Numbered from the stretch's first letter, positions 44,382-53,616 are shown. The stretch: 64,000 bases of DNA from Anaerolineaceae bacterium (GCA_028818375.1 JAPPOB010000010.1:558001-622000), one strand, 5' to 3'. Numbers and translations: made by a program. Notes: generated by a model from the letters alone, not told the origin.

Positions 44382-46121
44382 TCAGCTGCCGTGATACCAT
44401 TCGTTGACTTCGCCGGTGATGCGGTCTCCGCCACCGGAGCGCCACTCCTCCACGAAGGAGTCGAAACGGTCCAGCGGCTCCTCCCCGATGATGATATTGA
44501 ACAGCGATTCCTGTTCCAGACCATCCAGAGAAGTGCCGGCTCGCTTCATGGTCTCGGTCGGCACTGTTGTGAATTCGTTGCGGATGCCATCGTGCGCCCA
44601 GCGGTCGACGGCAAACACATTGGCGCGGTCCCACAGTTGGGACAGCTCGTCTCCACCGAGGAAGGCCTCCATCATGGCGTCGCGCTGGTCTTCGGGCGTG
44701 TTGGCCCAGACTTCGCGCCGGTGCCGTATCCAGGTAGCTTCGAAGTAGGGGTCCGTGCGGCTGCCGCCATTGGTTCCTGGCGGACCAAAGAAGTGTTTGC
44801 TGCTGTCGTAGCCATTGAGGTCCAGTTCGTCGCCCACCCAGAAGTAGTCGGTGCCTTCCCAACCGTGGTAGCGATTGACCGGGTTTTGCATGAGTTCTGC
44901 CCACCAGCCGATCTGCTTGAGCACCAGATCGACGTGCGCGAAACCCTTGCGGAAACAGTAAACGGTGTCGGGAACAGGGTTGCTCCAGGATTTCTTCTTG
45001 ATTCCGGTGGGTCCGGCCGGGATGTCGGCAAAGGTCCAGCGGGCATCGGGTTCATTGGCGACGCTGTCGGGCAGCCCGAATACAGCGGCAAAGGCGGGCG
45101 AGAAATGGAGGCCGGCAATGTTGGCGCCTACGTGGGCGAAGGCCGTCTGGCCGGGGCGCAGCGTGAAGAAATTCTGCGCAAACAGGCCCTCGGCGTACCA
45201 GCCCCGCAGCACGGACAGCACCTCCTTGATTTCCGGACGCACACTGTTGTATTCCAGGTCACCATTGGCATCAGGCGTCCAGGAGCCGGGCATGACACCC
45301 CATGCGCCGAAGACGGGATCCAGCGAGCCGTACCAGGCATCCAGGGTATTGCAGGCCACCAGCCCGAGCGTCGTACCGTCACCACCCTGCCCCAGGTCCG
45401 CAGCCTTGAAGGCGCTGGCCACAGCATGCAGTTCGTCGATGGTGGTTGGCGCGCTCATGCCCACCGCTTCCAGCCAGTCTTCGCGCAGCCACATGAGCTT
45501 GTCGTTTTGCGCGGCCTGTTCGACATACGGAAAGCCCATCTTGCGGCCGTTGACTTCGGCCAAACGCCAGGCAACCCCGTCCCCGAAGGAAAGCGGGTCC
45601 TTGATCCACTCCTGGCTGGCAACCTCTTCATAGACGTCTGTGATGTCTTCCAGCAAGTCGTTGTCCAGCAGGTCCGAGTAAACCTGAAGCGGCACCGTTT
45701 CCATAAAGTCAGGCAATTCGCCGCTGGCGATCGCAAGATTGTATTTCTGCAGGCCCTCATCCGGATCGACCCAACTGAAGGCCAGCTTCCAGTTGATGCC
45801 CAGCGCCGCGGACGTCAGGCGAGTAAAGGGGGAGTTTTCGATGTCATCGCCTTCGGCAAACTCCCAGGGAGCGCGTCGACTGCCGGATATGGTCACCGGT
45901 GGTGATGCAGGCATCCCTTCGGGAATTGGCGGCAAGGTCGTCGTCCAGCCCCTGGGATGACCGGGGCTGCCAGGAATCAACTCCTGCGGGATGCCGACCG
46001 CATCCTGAGCCACCGACAGCCCATAACGACTGGCCATCGCGGCGGCAAGTCCTACGCTGCTGCCCTGCAGAAAGTCCCTGCGGGAAAACGCTCCACGCAA
46101 CATCGGTAATTTCCTGTTCAT
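44382..46121 (-). CDS. Family 1 (LplA-like) ABC substrate-binding protein, Tat-exported
   Basis: 579-residue binding protein of the LplA type that pairs with LplB/LplC permeases. The N-terminus carries SRRDFLQGSSVGLAAAMASR, a twin-arginine signal, with a likely cleavage near VAQ; there is no lipobox. Tat export means the protein folds in the cytoplasm before secretion. AAGGGAGAAG lies before the ATG. It follows the GntR regulator by 74 bases on the same strand, so it is probably under its control. The ligand may be a galactose-containing oligosaccharide, since a GH42-like gene ends the operon. Confidence 0.88.
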   Translation of the reverse strand: MNRKLPMLRGAFSRRDFLQGSSVGLAAAMASRYGLSVAQDAVGIPQELIPGSPGHPRGWTTTLPPIPEGMPASPPVTISGSRRAPWEFAEGDDIENSPFTRLTSAALGINWKLAFSWVDPDEGLQKYNLAIASGELPDFMETVPLQVYSDLLDNDLLEDITDVYEEVASQEWIKDPLSFGDGVAWRLAEVNGRKMGFPYVEQAAQNDKLMWLREDWLEAVGMSAPTTIDELHAVASAFKAADLGQGGDGTTLGLVACNTLDAWYGSLDPVFGAWGVMPGSWTPDANGDLEYNSVRPEIKEVLSVLRGWYAEGLFAQNFFTLRPGQTAFAHVGANIAGLHFSPAFAAVFGLPDSVANEPDARWTFADIPAGPTGIKKKSWSNPVPDTVYCFRKGFAHVDLVLKQIGWWAELMQNPVNRYHGWEGTDYFWVGDELDLNGYDSSKHFFGPPGTNGGSRTDPYFEATWIRHRREVWANTPEDQRDAMMEAFLGGDELSQLWDRANVFAVDRWAHDGIRNEFTTVPTETMKRAGTSLDGLEQESLFNIIIGEEPLDRFDSFVEEWRSGGGDRITGEVNEWYHGS

Positions 46122-46195
46122 TTCACTTCTCCCTTCTTAAAGTTCATCCTTGATTGCCTGAACTTTCCGTTCAGCCATTCTCCCTCCTTCCCTGC

Positions 46196-46951
46196 CTACT
46201 CCTCGCCAGCGGTAAGGGAAATCATGGTCTGCCAGACTTCTGTGGTGAACTGAATGTGTCGGCGCATCGCCTTGGCCGCCGCCTGACTCTCGCCGGCAGC
46301 GATGGCCAGGTAAATGTCCTGATGCGACGCCCCTCCCTCCGCCTGGGCTGGCATCTCGTCGAATTTCGCCTCTTGCAGCACTTCCTCCAGCAGATCCGTC
46401 AGGTTGCTGACAAACTGCCAGACGATGGCGTTCTGGCTCGCCTGGGCAACCCGGCGGTGGAATTCCATGTCACCGCCAAGGTATTGGGGAATGTCACGCT
46501 GCTGCACAGCCCGCTGCATGCGCTCCAGTTCCTGCCGCATCAGGCCCAGGTCCTCGTCCCTGGCGCGTTCTGCGGCGGCGCGGGCCGCTTCCACTTCAAC
46601 AATTCCACGCGCGTCAAGAATCTCGATGATGGCCCCACCCCATGCAGCCAGTCCCATCCCGAGAATCCGGCCGAACTGTTCTCCGGTTCGCCGGGCCAGA
46701 AACGTGCCGTCCCCTGGACGCGACTCGAGCAGGCCAACGGCTTCAAGAATCTTGATCGCTTCCCGGACGCTGTAGCGTCCGACACCCAGCGCCTCGGACA
46801 AGGCGCGTTCGGAAGGCAGTCGACCGCCTGGGCCCAATTCGCCGGAGACGATGAAATTCTTTAGCTGTTCAAGAGTTTGTTCGCGGACACTGGTTCTGTT
46901 TATTCTCTCAAGTCCGTCAATATTGCCCCGAGTGTCGCTTACACTTCGCAC
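46196..46951 (-). CDS. GntR/FadR-family transcriptional regulator
   Basis: 251 residues: N-terminal winged helix-turn-helix (about residues 20-85) with RLPSERALSEALGVGRYSVR as recognition region, then an all-helical FCD ligand-binding domain with the metal-site His in DMEFHRRVA and HxxxH-like HQDIYLAI...MRRHIQF. FadR-group regulators bind TnGTnnnACnA operators and are usually released by an acidic ligand. A perfect match lies 22 bases upstream of its own start, so autoregulation and control of the downstream sugar operon are likely. Confidence 0.9.
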   Translation of the reverse strand: MRSVSDTRGNIDGLERINRTSVREQTLEQLKNFIVSGELGPGGRLPSERALSEALGVGRYSVREAIKILEAVGLLESRPGDGTFLARRTGEQFGRILGMGLAAWGGAIIEILDARGIVEVEAARAAAERARDEDLGLMRQELERMQRAVQQRDIPQYLGGDMEFHRRVAQASQNAIVWQFVSNLTDLLEEVLQEAKFDEMPAQAEGGASHQDIYLAIAAGESQAAAKAMRRHIQFTTEVWQTMISLTAGEE

Positions 46952-46973
46952 AACGGCACCTTAAATTGGTCAG

Positions 46974-46984
46974 TGGTGCTACCA
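46974..46984. promoter_or_regulatory. Candidate GntR/FadR-type operator
   Basis: TGGTGCTACCA is a perfect palindrome of the TGGTnnnACCA form expected for the FadR group, in the 210-base gap between the regulator start (46951) and the upstream gene stop (47162). Flanks extend it partly (TTGGT at 46966-46970 and ACCAAT). Confidence 0.6.
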
Positions 46985-47161
46985 ATGTTCTCTTGCCATT
47001 GATGATATGTCAAATTTCAATTGTGGCAGGGTCTATAAAATCAAGGTAAGGCCGCTGCCTGTTCCCTGAAAATGGAGCGGACACACCGGCGCCGGGCGGA
47101 ATCTCCGGATATGACTTCCGTCTCCGGAGACCTTGCGCAAATGAATGTCACAGGGCGTCGT

Positions 47162-48712
47162 TCAGCTGGCAGGGGCGGCGAAGAATGTCAAATCAGCGCC
47201 ATGGTTCTCCATCGAAACGACCGAGTCCCCGGTGAGAATGGCCCTGATATCGCGCGTTTTATGTCGCAACACAATGCTCTGTGGTTCCAGGGTCAATGGC
47301 AACTCCAGCAATTGTGGCACTACAGTCGACTCAAAATGCCAGTAGCCGTCGGCATACATCAGATTGTTGCGATCGGCGTACGCCGCCGGGTCTCCCGCAA
47401 ACCAGTTTGGCACGCGTATCGCCAGGGCCCCCTGCTCTTTCAGGAGAATCGAGAGGGAGTCCTGCGTGTAAGGCGTACGGACCCGAATCGCCTCGTCGTC
47501 AAGGTCGGTCAAACAATTCAGCCATACGCGGTTTTCCCCGTCCCGACTGCTTGACCGCCGGGAAAATTCGCAGAGTGAAGCCACAGTGCCACCGACGATA
47601 TCGAGGTTGAACTGGACGGATTGCAAACCGACCGGTTCATGGCCATAGGGGGCCGGGAAGCCCCAGGCGCCCTGCAGGCGAGCAAACACCGAGCCGGAGG
47701 GCAGGCTGCCGTCTTCGCGCGCTACAGACCAGGAAATGTCCCGCAATTGGGAAGGCAGGATGTGGCAACGCAGGATCCGCTCCGCATCACCGTAGTACGC
47801 GGAATCGTGCTGCGCTCCCAGAATCAGCGCTGTTTCCAGAATGTCACCGCTGGTGTTGACCTCGCCCCGGTCCGGGTTGGCGCCCGGCCTGGTGGACTCG
47901 ATCGCCCAGCCGACTTCGTCTCTGATCTCCCACAAACCATGATCATGGAATGCCGCCACTCGATGCATTAGCCCGGAATCGCCGGTCATTTCGGCCAGTT
48001 GGGCCAACGAAGACAGGGTCGAGGTTATCGAATGGACATGGCTGCCGAGCCTGTTGCCGAGATAGCGACCGTCTTCAGGGAAGAACTCCAGTGCGGCCGC
48101 GGCGATGTCCTGGGCCAACGCAAGCGCGGGGCCGTGCCCGGAGTTTGCATAAATCTTGACCAGAGGTCCGATCGCCCTTCCAATCCCGCTGACGACATGA
48201 TTGGGGATGAAACCTGAGGGCGTTTCCTGGAAGGACCAGCCGGAGCGCGGATTCCAGTTCTTCTGTATGAAATCGACAGAACGTCTGGCCAGATCGAATG
48301 CCTGGTTGTCTTCATAGCCCAGGATGAGAGCATTCAACCCGTGAAAGCCCTCCCTCAGGTTGTGCGCCAGGAATACGTCCGGTTTGCCTGCCTTGATCGA
48401 GGCCCGGTTCAGGGGAAGAGGGATCTCTCCGCCATAGGAAAAGACCAGGGCATCGGCATGTTTGCGCACAGTCTCGTCATCGATCTCAAGACCGAGATAC
48501 GTCTTGGCGGCTGCGAGGGCGTTCAGATGACGACCTGGCACGTGGGCATCCGTATATTGGCTGCTCCAGCCAAGGCGGGCTGCCGGTCGAACGAACGCGC
48601 TGAAGAAGGGCCTGTCCGCATCATGACGATTGAAGGCCCTGGTCATCGTCTGACAACCAAGTTGAACGGCATCGCGAATGTCAACCGTGTTCACCCGCAA
48701 TTGACAAGACAT
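47162..48712 (-). CDS. Six-hairpin (alpha/alpha-toroid) glycosidase-like protein
   Basis: 516 residues, not firmly assigned. An all-helical central part with repeated Gly/Trp/His motifs (NLREGFHGLNALILGY, GYEDNQAFDLARRSV, HDHGLWEIRDEVGW, GEVNTSGDILETALILG) followed by a beta-rich C-terminal part (LLELPLTLEPQSIVLRH) resembles six-hairpin glycosidases such as GH127-like or unsaturated-uronyl hydrolases. The start at 48712 has AAGGAAAGG upstream; a longer frame would run through the tRNA-Asp gene and is rejected. No signal peptide. Being on the same strand as the GntR-GH42 locus, it likely helps degrade the same glycan. Confidence 0.5.
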   Translation of the reverse strand: MSCQLRVNTVDIRDAVQLGCQTMTRAFNRHDADRPFFSAFVRPAARLGWSSQYTDAHVPGRHLNALAAAKTYLGLEIDDETVRKHADALVFSYGGEIPLPLNRASIKAGKPDVFLAHNLREGFHGLNALILGYEDNQAFDLARRSVDFIQKNWNPRSGWSFQETPSGFIPNHVVSGIGRAIGPLVKIYANSGHGPALALAQDIAAAALEFFPEDGRYLGNRLGSHVHSITSTLSSLAQLAEMTGDSGLMHRVAAFHDHGLWEIRDEVGWAIESTRPGANPDRGEVNTSGDILETALILGAQHDSAYYGDAERILRCHILPSQLRDISWSVAREDGSLPSGSVFARLQGAWGFPAPYGHEPVGLQSVQFNLDIVGGTVASLCEFSRRSSSRDGENRVWLNCLTDLDDEAIRVRTPYTQDSLSILLKEQGALAIRVPNWFAGDPAAYADRNNLMYADGYWHFESTVVPQLLELPLTLEPQSIVLRHKTRDIRAILTGDSVVSMENHGADLTFFAAPAS

Positions 48713-48884
48713 CGCGGCCTTTCCTTGAGAACCTGCGCGAAAATTGGATTCAGGGCCGGTCGCCCCCAAGGTTACGGAACAGGACAGGGATTGCCAACAA
48801 AGCCGCCCCTGGTCCCGGGCAGCGCCAGGCTCATGGACGCGCCACAACTCCCGGTATCTGTTTGCGGCCAGCAGAAAGCAAACA

Positions 48885-48907
48885 GGTGCAAGCCTGGAGC
48901 CTGCACC
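48885..48907 (-). terminator. Terminator of the tRNA-Asp transcript
   Basis: GGTGCA (48885-48890) pairs with TGCACC (48902-48907), with two further G-C pairs inside, five bases past the tRNA 3' end on the minus strand, followed by a T-rich run (TGTTTGCTTTCTG). Confidence 0.6.
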
Positions 48908-48912
48908 CGCTA

Positions 48913-48985
48913 CGGGAGCGACGGGATTCGAACCCGCGATCTCCACCTTGACAGGGTGGCATGTTAACCGCTACACTACGCCCCC
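48913..48985 (-). tRNA. tRNA-Asp (anticodon GTC)
   Basis: The minus strand folds as a cloverleaf: acceptor GGGGGCG/CGCTCCC (one G-U), anticodon stem CCACC/GGTGG around loop CTGTCAA giving anticodon GUC, and T-arm GCGGGTTCGAATCCCGT. The discriminator base is G, normal for Asp. CCA is not encoded. It lies between the glycosidase-like gene and modA. Confidence 0.95.
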
Positions 48986-49000
48986 TAACGACTGCCCATC

Positions 49001-49912
49001 ATGACTCGGCATGGCCTGCGTGTCAACCCCCGCCTGCAACTGACATTGCGAATCGTTCCCGCCCAACCGGGGCCTGGTGCGCGTCTGGCGCGCCGGCTCA
49101 CCATGCTCGCGATTTTGTCACTTGTCCTGGCCCTCCCTTCCAGCCGGACTCTGGCCCAGTCCCCGTTGCTGGTTTATGCAGCAGCCTCCCTTTCCGACGT
49201 GTTCCTGGTCCTTGAGGCGGAGTTTGAACGGCAGCACCCGCAAATCGACCTGGTCCTTAACCTCGCCTCTTCCTCAACGCTGGCCAATCAGTTGCTGCTG
49301 GGAGCCCGGGCTGACGTGGTTGCCAGTGCGGACGAGGCGCAAATTACCCGCCTGCGGGACGCCGGTCTGGTTGGCGACGCGCAGATATTTGCCCGCAATC
49401 GCCTGGCACTCGTCGTGCCTTCCGACAATCCGGCCGGCCTCCGGGCGCCTGCAGACCTTGCCAGACCGGGCTTGCGACTGGTGTTGGCCTCTCCCGGAGT
49501 CCCGATTCGCGGCTATTCGGACCAGGTGCTTGAACAGCTGGAGAGGCAACAGCACGTTGAAGTGGAAGACATCCTCGCCAACGTTGTGTCGGAAGAGAGC
49601 AATGTACGCCAGGTGTTATTCCGTATTGCTTACGGCAGTGCCGACGCAGGGTTTGTTTATCGCAGCGACGTCACACCCGAGCTGTCAGACAGGGTCGCCG
49701 TCATCCCGCTCGCCAATGAAGTCAACGTATACGCCACCTATCCGGTAGCTGTTACGGCCAACAGCGACAATGAGCAGTTGGCCCGCGCGTTCATCGCCCT
49801 GCTGCTTTCACCCACCGGCCAGCAAAGCTTGCAGGACCACAGTTTCATCCCCGCGATCCTGGAGGCACCGCCCTGGCCCGGGTCTCCCTGCTGGCTGGCG
49901 GCTCCCGCATGA
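49001..49912 (+). CDS. modA: Molybdate ABC transporter substrate-binding protein
   Basis: Family ModA (tungstate/molybdate) binding protein. LLVYAAASLSDVF opens the mature protein, followed by LNLASSSTLANQLLLGARADVVASAD, the oxyanion-binding Ser/Ala pattern of the family, and AYGSADAGFVYRSD. The start is uncertain: ATG 49001 gives a 34-residue leader before a hydrophobic signal core; ATG 49103 starts at the core itself (MLAILSLVLALPSS) without positive charges, so an intermediate or upstream start is preferred. Signal ends near LAQ|S, no lipobox. Its stop overlaps the permease start. Confidence 0.87.
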   Translation: MTRHGLRVNPRLQLTLRIVPAQPGPGARLARRLTMLAILSLVLALPSSRTLAQSPLLVYAAASLSDVFLVLEAEFERQHPQIDLVLNLASSSTLANQLLLGARADVVASADEAQITRLRDAGLVGDAQIFARNRLALVVPSDNPAGLRAPADLARPGLRLVLASPGVPIRGYSDQVLEQLERQQHVEVEDILANVVSEESNVRQVLFRIAYGSADAGFVYRSDVTPELSDRVAVIPLANEVNVYATYPVAVTANSDNEQLARAFIALLLSPTGQQSLQDHSFIPAILEAPPWPGSPCWLAAPA

Positions 49913-50700
49913 AGCGTATGCCGGCGGCCATCCTTGTGCTGGTCGCAACGGCGGGGGCCGGCTTCTTGCTGCTGCCCGTACTGGTGCTGCTGGTCCAGGG
50001 CCTGGGTACTCCCCTGCCTGGCGGCCCGGGGGACCCGGCCCTGCCCCAGGCACTGGCGCTCAGTCTTGTCACCACCTGCATAAGCATGCTGCTGGTGCTG
50101 GCATTTGGCACGCCCCTCGCCTGGGTCCTGGCGCGCTGGCGATTTCCCTTTCGTCGCCTCCTTGCCGTTTTGCTGCAATTGCCGCTTGTCTTGCCCCCCG
50201 CCGTTGCAGGTCTGGCCCTGCTGCTTGCGCTGGGACGACGAGGAGCCCTCGGGGGCGTGCTGTCCTCGCTAAACGTTGAAATCGCCTTCACGGCGAGCGC
50301 AGTCGTGCTGACCCAGTTATTCGTCGCAGCCCCCTTCTATTTGCGCGCCGCCCAGGCAGGTTTCGCCAATGTGCCTGCCGACATCGAGGCGGCAGCCCGC
50401 GTGGATGGCGCAACCGGGCTGGCCCTTTTTCTCAGGGTCTCCCTGCCCCTGTCCCTGCGGGCGCTTGGCGCCGGATTGACGCTGGCGTGGGCCCGCGCGT
50501 TGGGTGAATTCGGGGCAACCATCCTCTTCGCCGGCAATTTGCAGGGCCGCACCCAGACCATGCCCCTGCTGGTCTACAATGCGCTGGAGCGCAATCTCGA
50601 TACGGCCATCCAGACCGGCCTGATTCTGGTGTTTCTGGCACTGGGCGTCCTGTTGCTGGCCAATCGTCTGCGCGCGCCCGATGCTACCGGATATCTTTAA
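49909..50700 (+). CDS. modB: Molybdate ABC transporter permease
   Basis: 263-residue inner-membrane permease with five to six helices and the ATPase-docking loop DIEAAARVDGATGLALFLRV. GEFGATILFAGNLQGRTQTMPL is the signature of ModB/CysT-type permeases. It overlaps modA by 4 bases. No modC ATPase gene follows; the next gene is a helicase. Confidence 0.9.
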   Translation: MKRMPAAILVLVATAGAGFLLLPVLVLLVQGLGTPLPGGPGDPALPQALALSLVTTCISMLLVLAFGTPLAWVLARWRFPFRRLLAVLLQLPLVLPPAVAGLALLLALGRRGALGGVLSSLNVEIAFTASAVVLTQLFVAAPFYLRAAQAGFANVPADIEAAARVDGATGLALFLRVSLPLSLRALGAGLTLAWARALGEFGATILFAGNLQGRTQTMPLLVYNALERNLDTAIQTGLILVFLALGVLLLANRLRAPDATGYL

Positions 50701-50704
50701 TTGC

Positions 50705-50715
50705 GGGGGGGGGGG
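50705..50715. repeat. Homopolymer of eleven G
   Basis: A run of 11 G lies 5 bases after the modB stop and about 48 bases before the helicase start. Such tracts can vary by slippage; a sequencing or assembly error is the simple alternative. Confidence 0.7.
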
Positions 50716-50763
50716 CATTCACCTTGATTACGTTACCCGGACTGGCGAAACCGGAACAATCGC

Positions 50764-53562
50764 ATGCACGTTGAACTCGTGGCCCTGGACCTGGAGACGA
50801 CCGGACTTGATCCAGAGCGCGACTCCATCATTGAGATTGGCGCCGTGCGCATGTGTGACGGTCAGGTGATTGACGAGTATTCGCAACTCGTGAACCCTGG
50901 TGTGCCTCTGCCCCGGGAGATTACGGACATCACCGGTATCCGGCCGGAGCAGCTGGTCAGGCAACCCCCCATTGGGGAGATTTTGCCGGAAGTCCTTCGC
51001 TTCGTCGCCAATGCACCGGTTATAGGCCACAACGTCAACTTCGACATGGACTTCCTCGCCAGGCAGGGTGTTCTGCGGGGCAACCTGCGCCTGGATACCG
51101 CAGAACTGGCGGCAGTGCTCTTGCCCAGGGCCTCGCGCTATTCCCTCGGCAACCTGGCTGCCGAAACCGGCATAGAGTTGCGACAGGCCCATCGCGCCCT
51201 TGATGACGCGCGGGCGACCGCCGGCCTGTACTGGAATCTCTGGCAGAAAGCGCTGCAACTGCCGGTCGTCACACTCAATGAAATTGTCAGCGCGGCCAGC
51301 GGTCTGGGCTGGAGTGCGGAACCCGTTTTCCGGGCGGCTCTGGACGCCCGGGACCTGCTGTCATCGCCCCAGGCAACCCGGCCGGCGCATGGCAGCACGC
51401 TTTTCCCTCCTCTTCAGGTCAGCACGCCCCTGCCGCCCCCGGAAGATGCGCCAGTGCCCCTGGACAACGAAGAAATCCGGCAGGAATTGAGCGCAGGCGG
51501 AGCGCTTGCCAGGCGGCTAAACGGTTTTCGCGAGCGCCCCCAGCAAATCGAGATGGCGCAGGAAATCACCCAGGCCTTCAACCGGGGGGAGCACCTGATG
51601 ATTGAGGCCGGCACGGGCGTCGGCAAGTCACTTGCCTATCTCTTGCCCGCCGCCCGTTGGTCCCAGGTGAACTCGCGGCGCGTCATCATTTCGACCAACA
51701 CCATCAACCTGCAGGAGCAATTGTTGAACAAGGACCTGCCGCTCATGCAGGAGGCCTTGTCGGAGCCGCTGCGTTCGGCGCTGCTTAAGGGACGCAGCAA
51801 CTATCTTTGTCCGCGCCGCTTCACTGCGCTGCGTCGTCGCAAGCCGGTGAACGAGGACGAGTTACGGGTACTGTGCAAGTTGCTCGTTTGGCTGCTGGAA
51901 AATGACAGTGGTGACAGGAGCGAGATTTCACTGCGCGGCCCGGGAGAGCGCCATGTCTGGTCGCGACTTGGTGCCGAAGACCTCCTGTGCAGCCTTGACC
52001 GTTGCCGCAGTGAAATGAAGGGGAGTTGCCCGTTTTTCAAGGCGCGCAGGGCCGCCGAAAGCGCCCACCTTGTGGTCGTCAACCATGCCCTGTTGCTGGC
52101 AGATGCCGCCAGCGATCATCACATTCTGCCACACTACACCTCCCTGATTCTGGACGAGGCCCAACATCTGGAGGAGGCAGTTTCGGAGGCCTTTGCCTTT
52201 CAACTCGATGAACGCTCGCTGCGCCTTCAGCTGGCGGAACTGGGCTCGGCCAACAGTGGCGCATTGGGGGAATTGTTGCGCGCCTCGCAGGGAGAGGTCA
52301 CTCCAACTGTAGGACGGCGCCTGAGGGAGGTCATTGATACCATTGGCGAGGCCGCCTCGCTGTTGCAACACCATGCCGACAGGCTGTTCTCTGCCTGCCG
52401 AACATTCGCGGACGACATCGGCCCTGCCCGCAGCAGCTACACAACCCGCCTGCGCATTGTGCCGCAATTGCGCGAGCACAACAGTTTTGATCCGGTCGTC
52501 GAACAGTACGAGACCCTGTCCGGCTTTTTCTTCGGCATTGGCGACGCACTGCGTCGATTGATCGGGCAACTGGGACCTGTGGCAACGGGCATCGATGGAG
52601 ACCTGCTCGACAGCCTGAATACGATTGAAAACATCGGCAGCTGGTTCGTGATGACGCGTCAGCAACTGGAAGCCTTTGTGGAGAGACCGGAGGAAAACAG
52701 GGTCTACTGGCTGGAAATCGCGGCAGATCGTGGCAGGTCGGTCACCATGCACGCAACGCCTCTGCATGTGGGGCCGCTGGTGGAAGAACATCTCTGGGAT
52801 TCGTTGGAAACCATCGTGTTGACCAGCGCCACCCTGCGCAGCGCCGGCAATTTCGATTTCCTGCGTGAAAGACTCAGTGGCAACAACCTCAGGGCCGTCG
52901 AGGTCGGCTCTCCCTTTGACTACCGCGCCTCCACCCTGCTCTTTGTCCCCTCGGACATTCCGGAACCGGCACAAAGGGAGCGCTATCAGGCGGCGGTTGA
53001 GCGGGGCCTTGTGGAACTGGCAGCGGCGCTCGACGGGGGCCTGCTGGCGCTCTTCACCAGTTACAGCCAGCTCCGTCAAACCGCGCAAGAGATTACGCCG
53101 CGCCTGGCTCTGGGCGGAATCGAGGTGCTGTCCCAGGGCGGAGGCAGCAGCCGCAGCGCCTTGCTTCAGGCCTTTCGCAATAGAGACAAGGCGGTGCTGC
53201 TGGGCACGCGCAGCTTTTGGGAAGGCGTAGACATTCCTGGCGACGACCTGCGGGCCCTGGTCATCCTGCGACTGCCCTTCTCCGTGCCCTCGGACCCAAT
53301 CTTTGCGGCCCGCTCGGAGACCTTCGTCGATCCCTTCAACGACTATGCCGTCCCGGACGCCATCCTGCGCTTCCGGCAAGGTTTCGGCCGCCTGATTCGA
53401 AGTCATGAAGACAGGGGCATCGTCGCCGTCTTCGATCGTCGCGTTCTCAGCAAACGCTACGGCCAGCACTTTCTCAACGATCTGCCGGATTGCACCAGGG
53501 TTACGGCGCCGCTCGCCACCCTGCCGCAGGAAGCCCGCCGCTGGCTGTCAGTCGGGAAATGA
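50764..53562 (+). CDS. DinG-type helicase with N-terminal DnaQ-like exonuclease
   Basis: 932 residues. Residues 1-165 are a DEDD 3'-5' exonuclease domain: ALDLETTGL (ExoI), GHNVNFDMDFL (ExoII) and HRALDDARAT (ExoIII). Then an XPD/DinG-type helicase: Walker A GTGVGKS near 283-289, DEAQH near 464, motif VI-like FRQGFGRLIRS. Four Cys suited to a 4Fe-4S cluster are in NYLC and in LLCSLDRCRSEMKGSC. DinG family members unwind DNA forks, R-loops and D-loops in DNA repair; the fused exonuclease occurs in Firmicutes and Chloroflexi. Single gene, ATG with no strong Shine-Dalgarno. Confidence 0.92.
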   Translation: MHVELVALDLETTGLDPERDSIIEIGAVRMCDGQVIDEYSQLVNPGVPLPREITDITGIRPEQLVRQPPIGEILPEVLRFVANAPVIGHNVNFDMDFLARQGVLRGNLRLDTAELAAVLLPRASRYSLGNLAAETGIELRQAHRALDDARATAGLYWNLWQKALQLPVVTLNEIVSAASGLGWSAEPVFRAALDARDLLSSPQATRPAHGSTLFPPLQVSTPLPPPEDAPVPLDNEEIRQELSAGGALARRLNGFRERPQQIEMAQEITQAFNRGEHLMIEAGTGVGKSLAYLLPAARWSQVNSRRVIISTNTINLQEQLLNKDLPLMQEALSEPLRSALLKGRSNYLCPRRFTALRRRKPVNEDELRVLCKLLVWLLENDSGDRSEISLRGPGERHVWSRLGAEDLLCSLDRCRSEMKGSCPFFKARRAAESAHLVVVNHALLLADAASDHHILPHYTSLILDEAQHLEEAVSEAFAFQLDERSLRLQLAELGSANSGALGELLRASQGEVTPTVGRRLREVIDTIGEAASLLQHHADRLFSACRTFADDIGPARSSYTTRLRIVPQLREHNSFDPVVEQYETLSGFFFGIGDALRRLIGQLGPVATGIDGDLLDSLNTIENIGSWFVMTRQQLEAFVERPEENRVYWLEIAADRGRSVTMHATPLHVGPLVEEHLWDSLETIVLTSATLRSAGNFDFLRERLSGNNLRAVEVGSPFDYRASTLLFVPSDIPEPAQRERYQAAVERGLVELAAALDGGLLALFTSYSQLRQTAQEITPRLALGGIEVLSQGGGSSRSALLQAFRNRDKAVLLGTRSFWEGVDIPGDDLRALVILRLPFSVPSDPIFAARSETFVDPFNDYAVPDAILRFRQGFGRLIRSHEDRGIVAVFDRRVLSKRYGQHFLNDLPDCTRVTAPLATLPQEARRWLSVGK

Positions 53563-53616
53563 CTGGCGCGTACCCCAAAATCAGGTCATACTGTTGGCAA
53601 ACAGGCGGAGACACGC

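Noticed and set aside
48713..48946. N-terminal extension of the six-hairpin-like gene
   Set aside because: It would read through tRNA-Asp (48913-48985) and its terminator, and the added residues show no domain; the ATG at 48712 has a good ribosome site.
51928..53469. 513-codon minus-strand open frame
   Set aside because: It lies fully inside the DinG-type helicase gene, which has all helicase motifs; the antisense translation has no recognisable domain.
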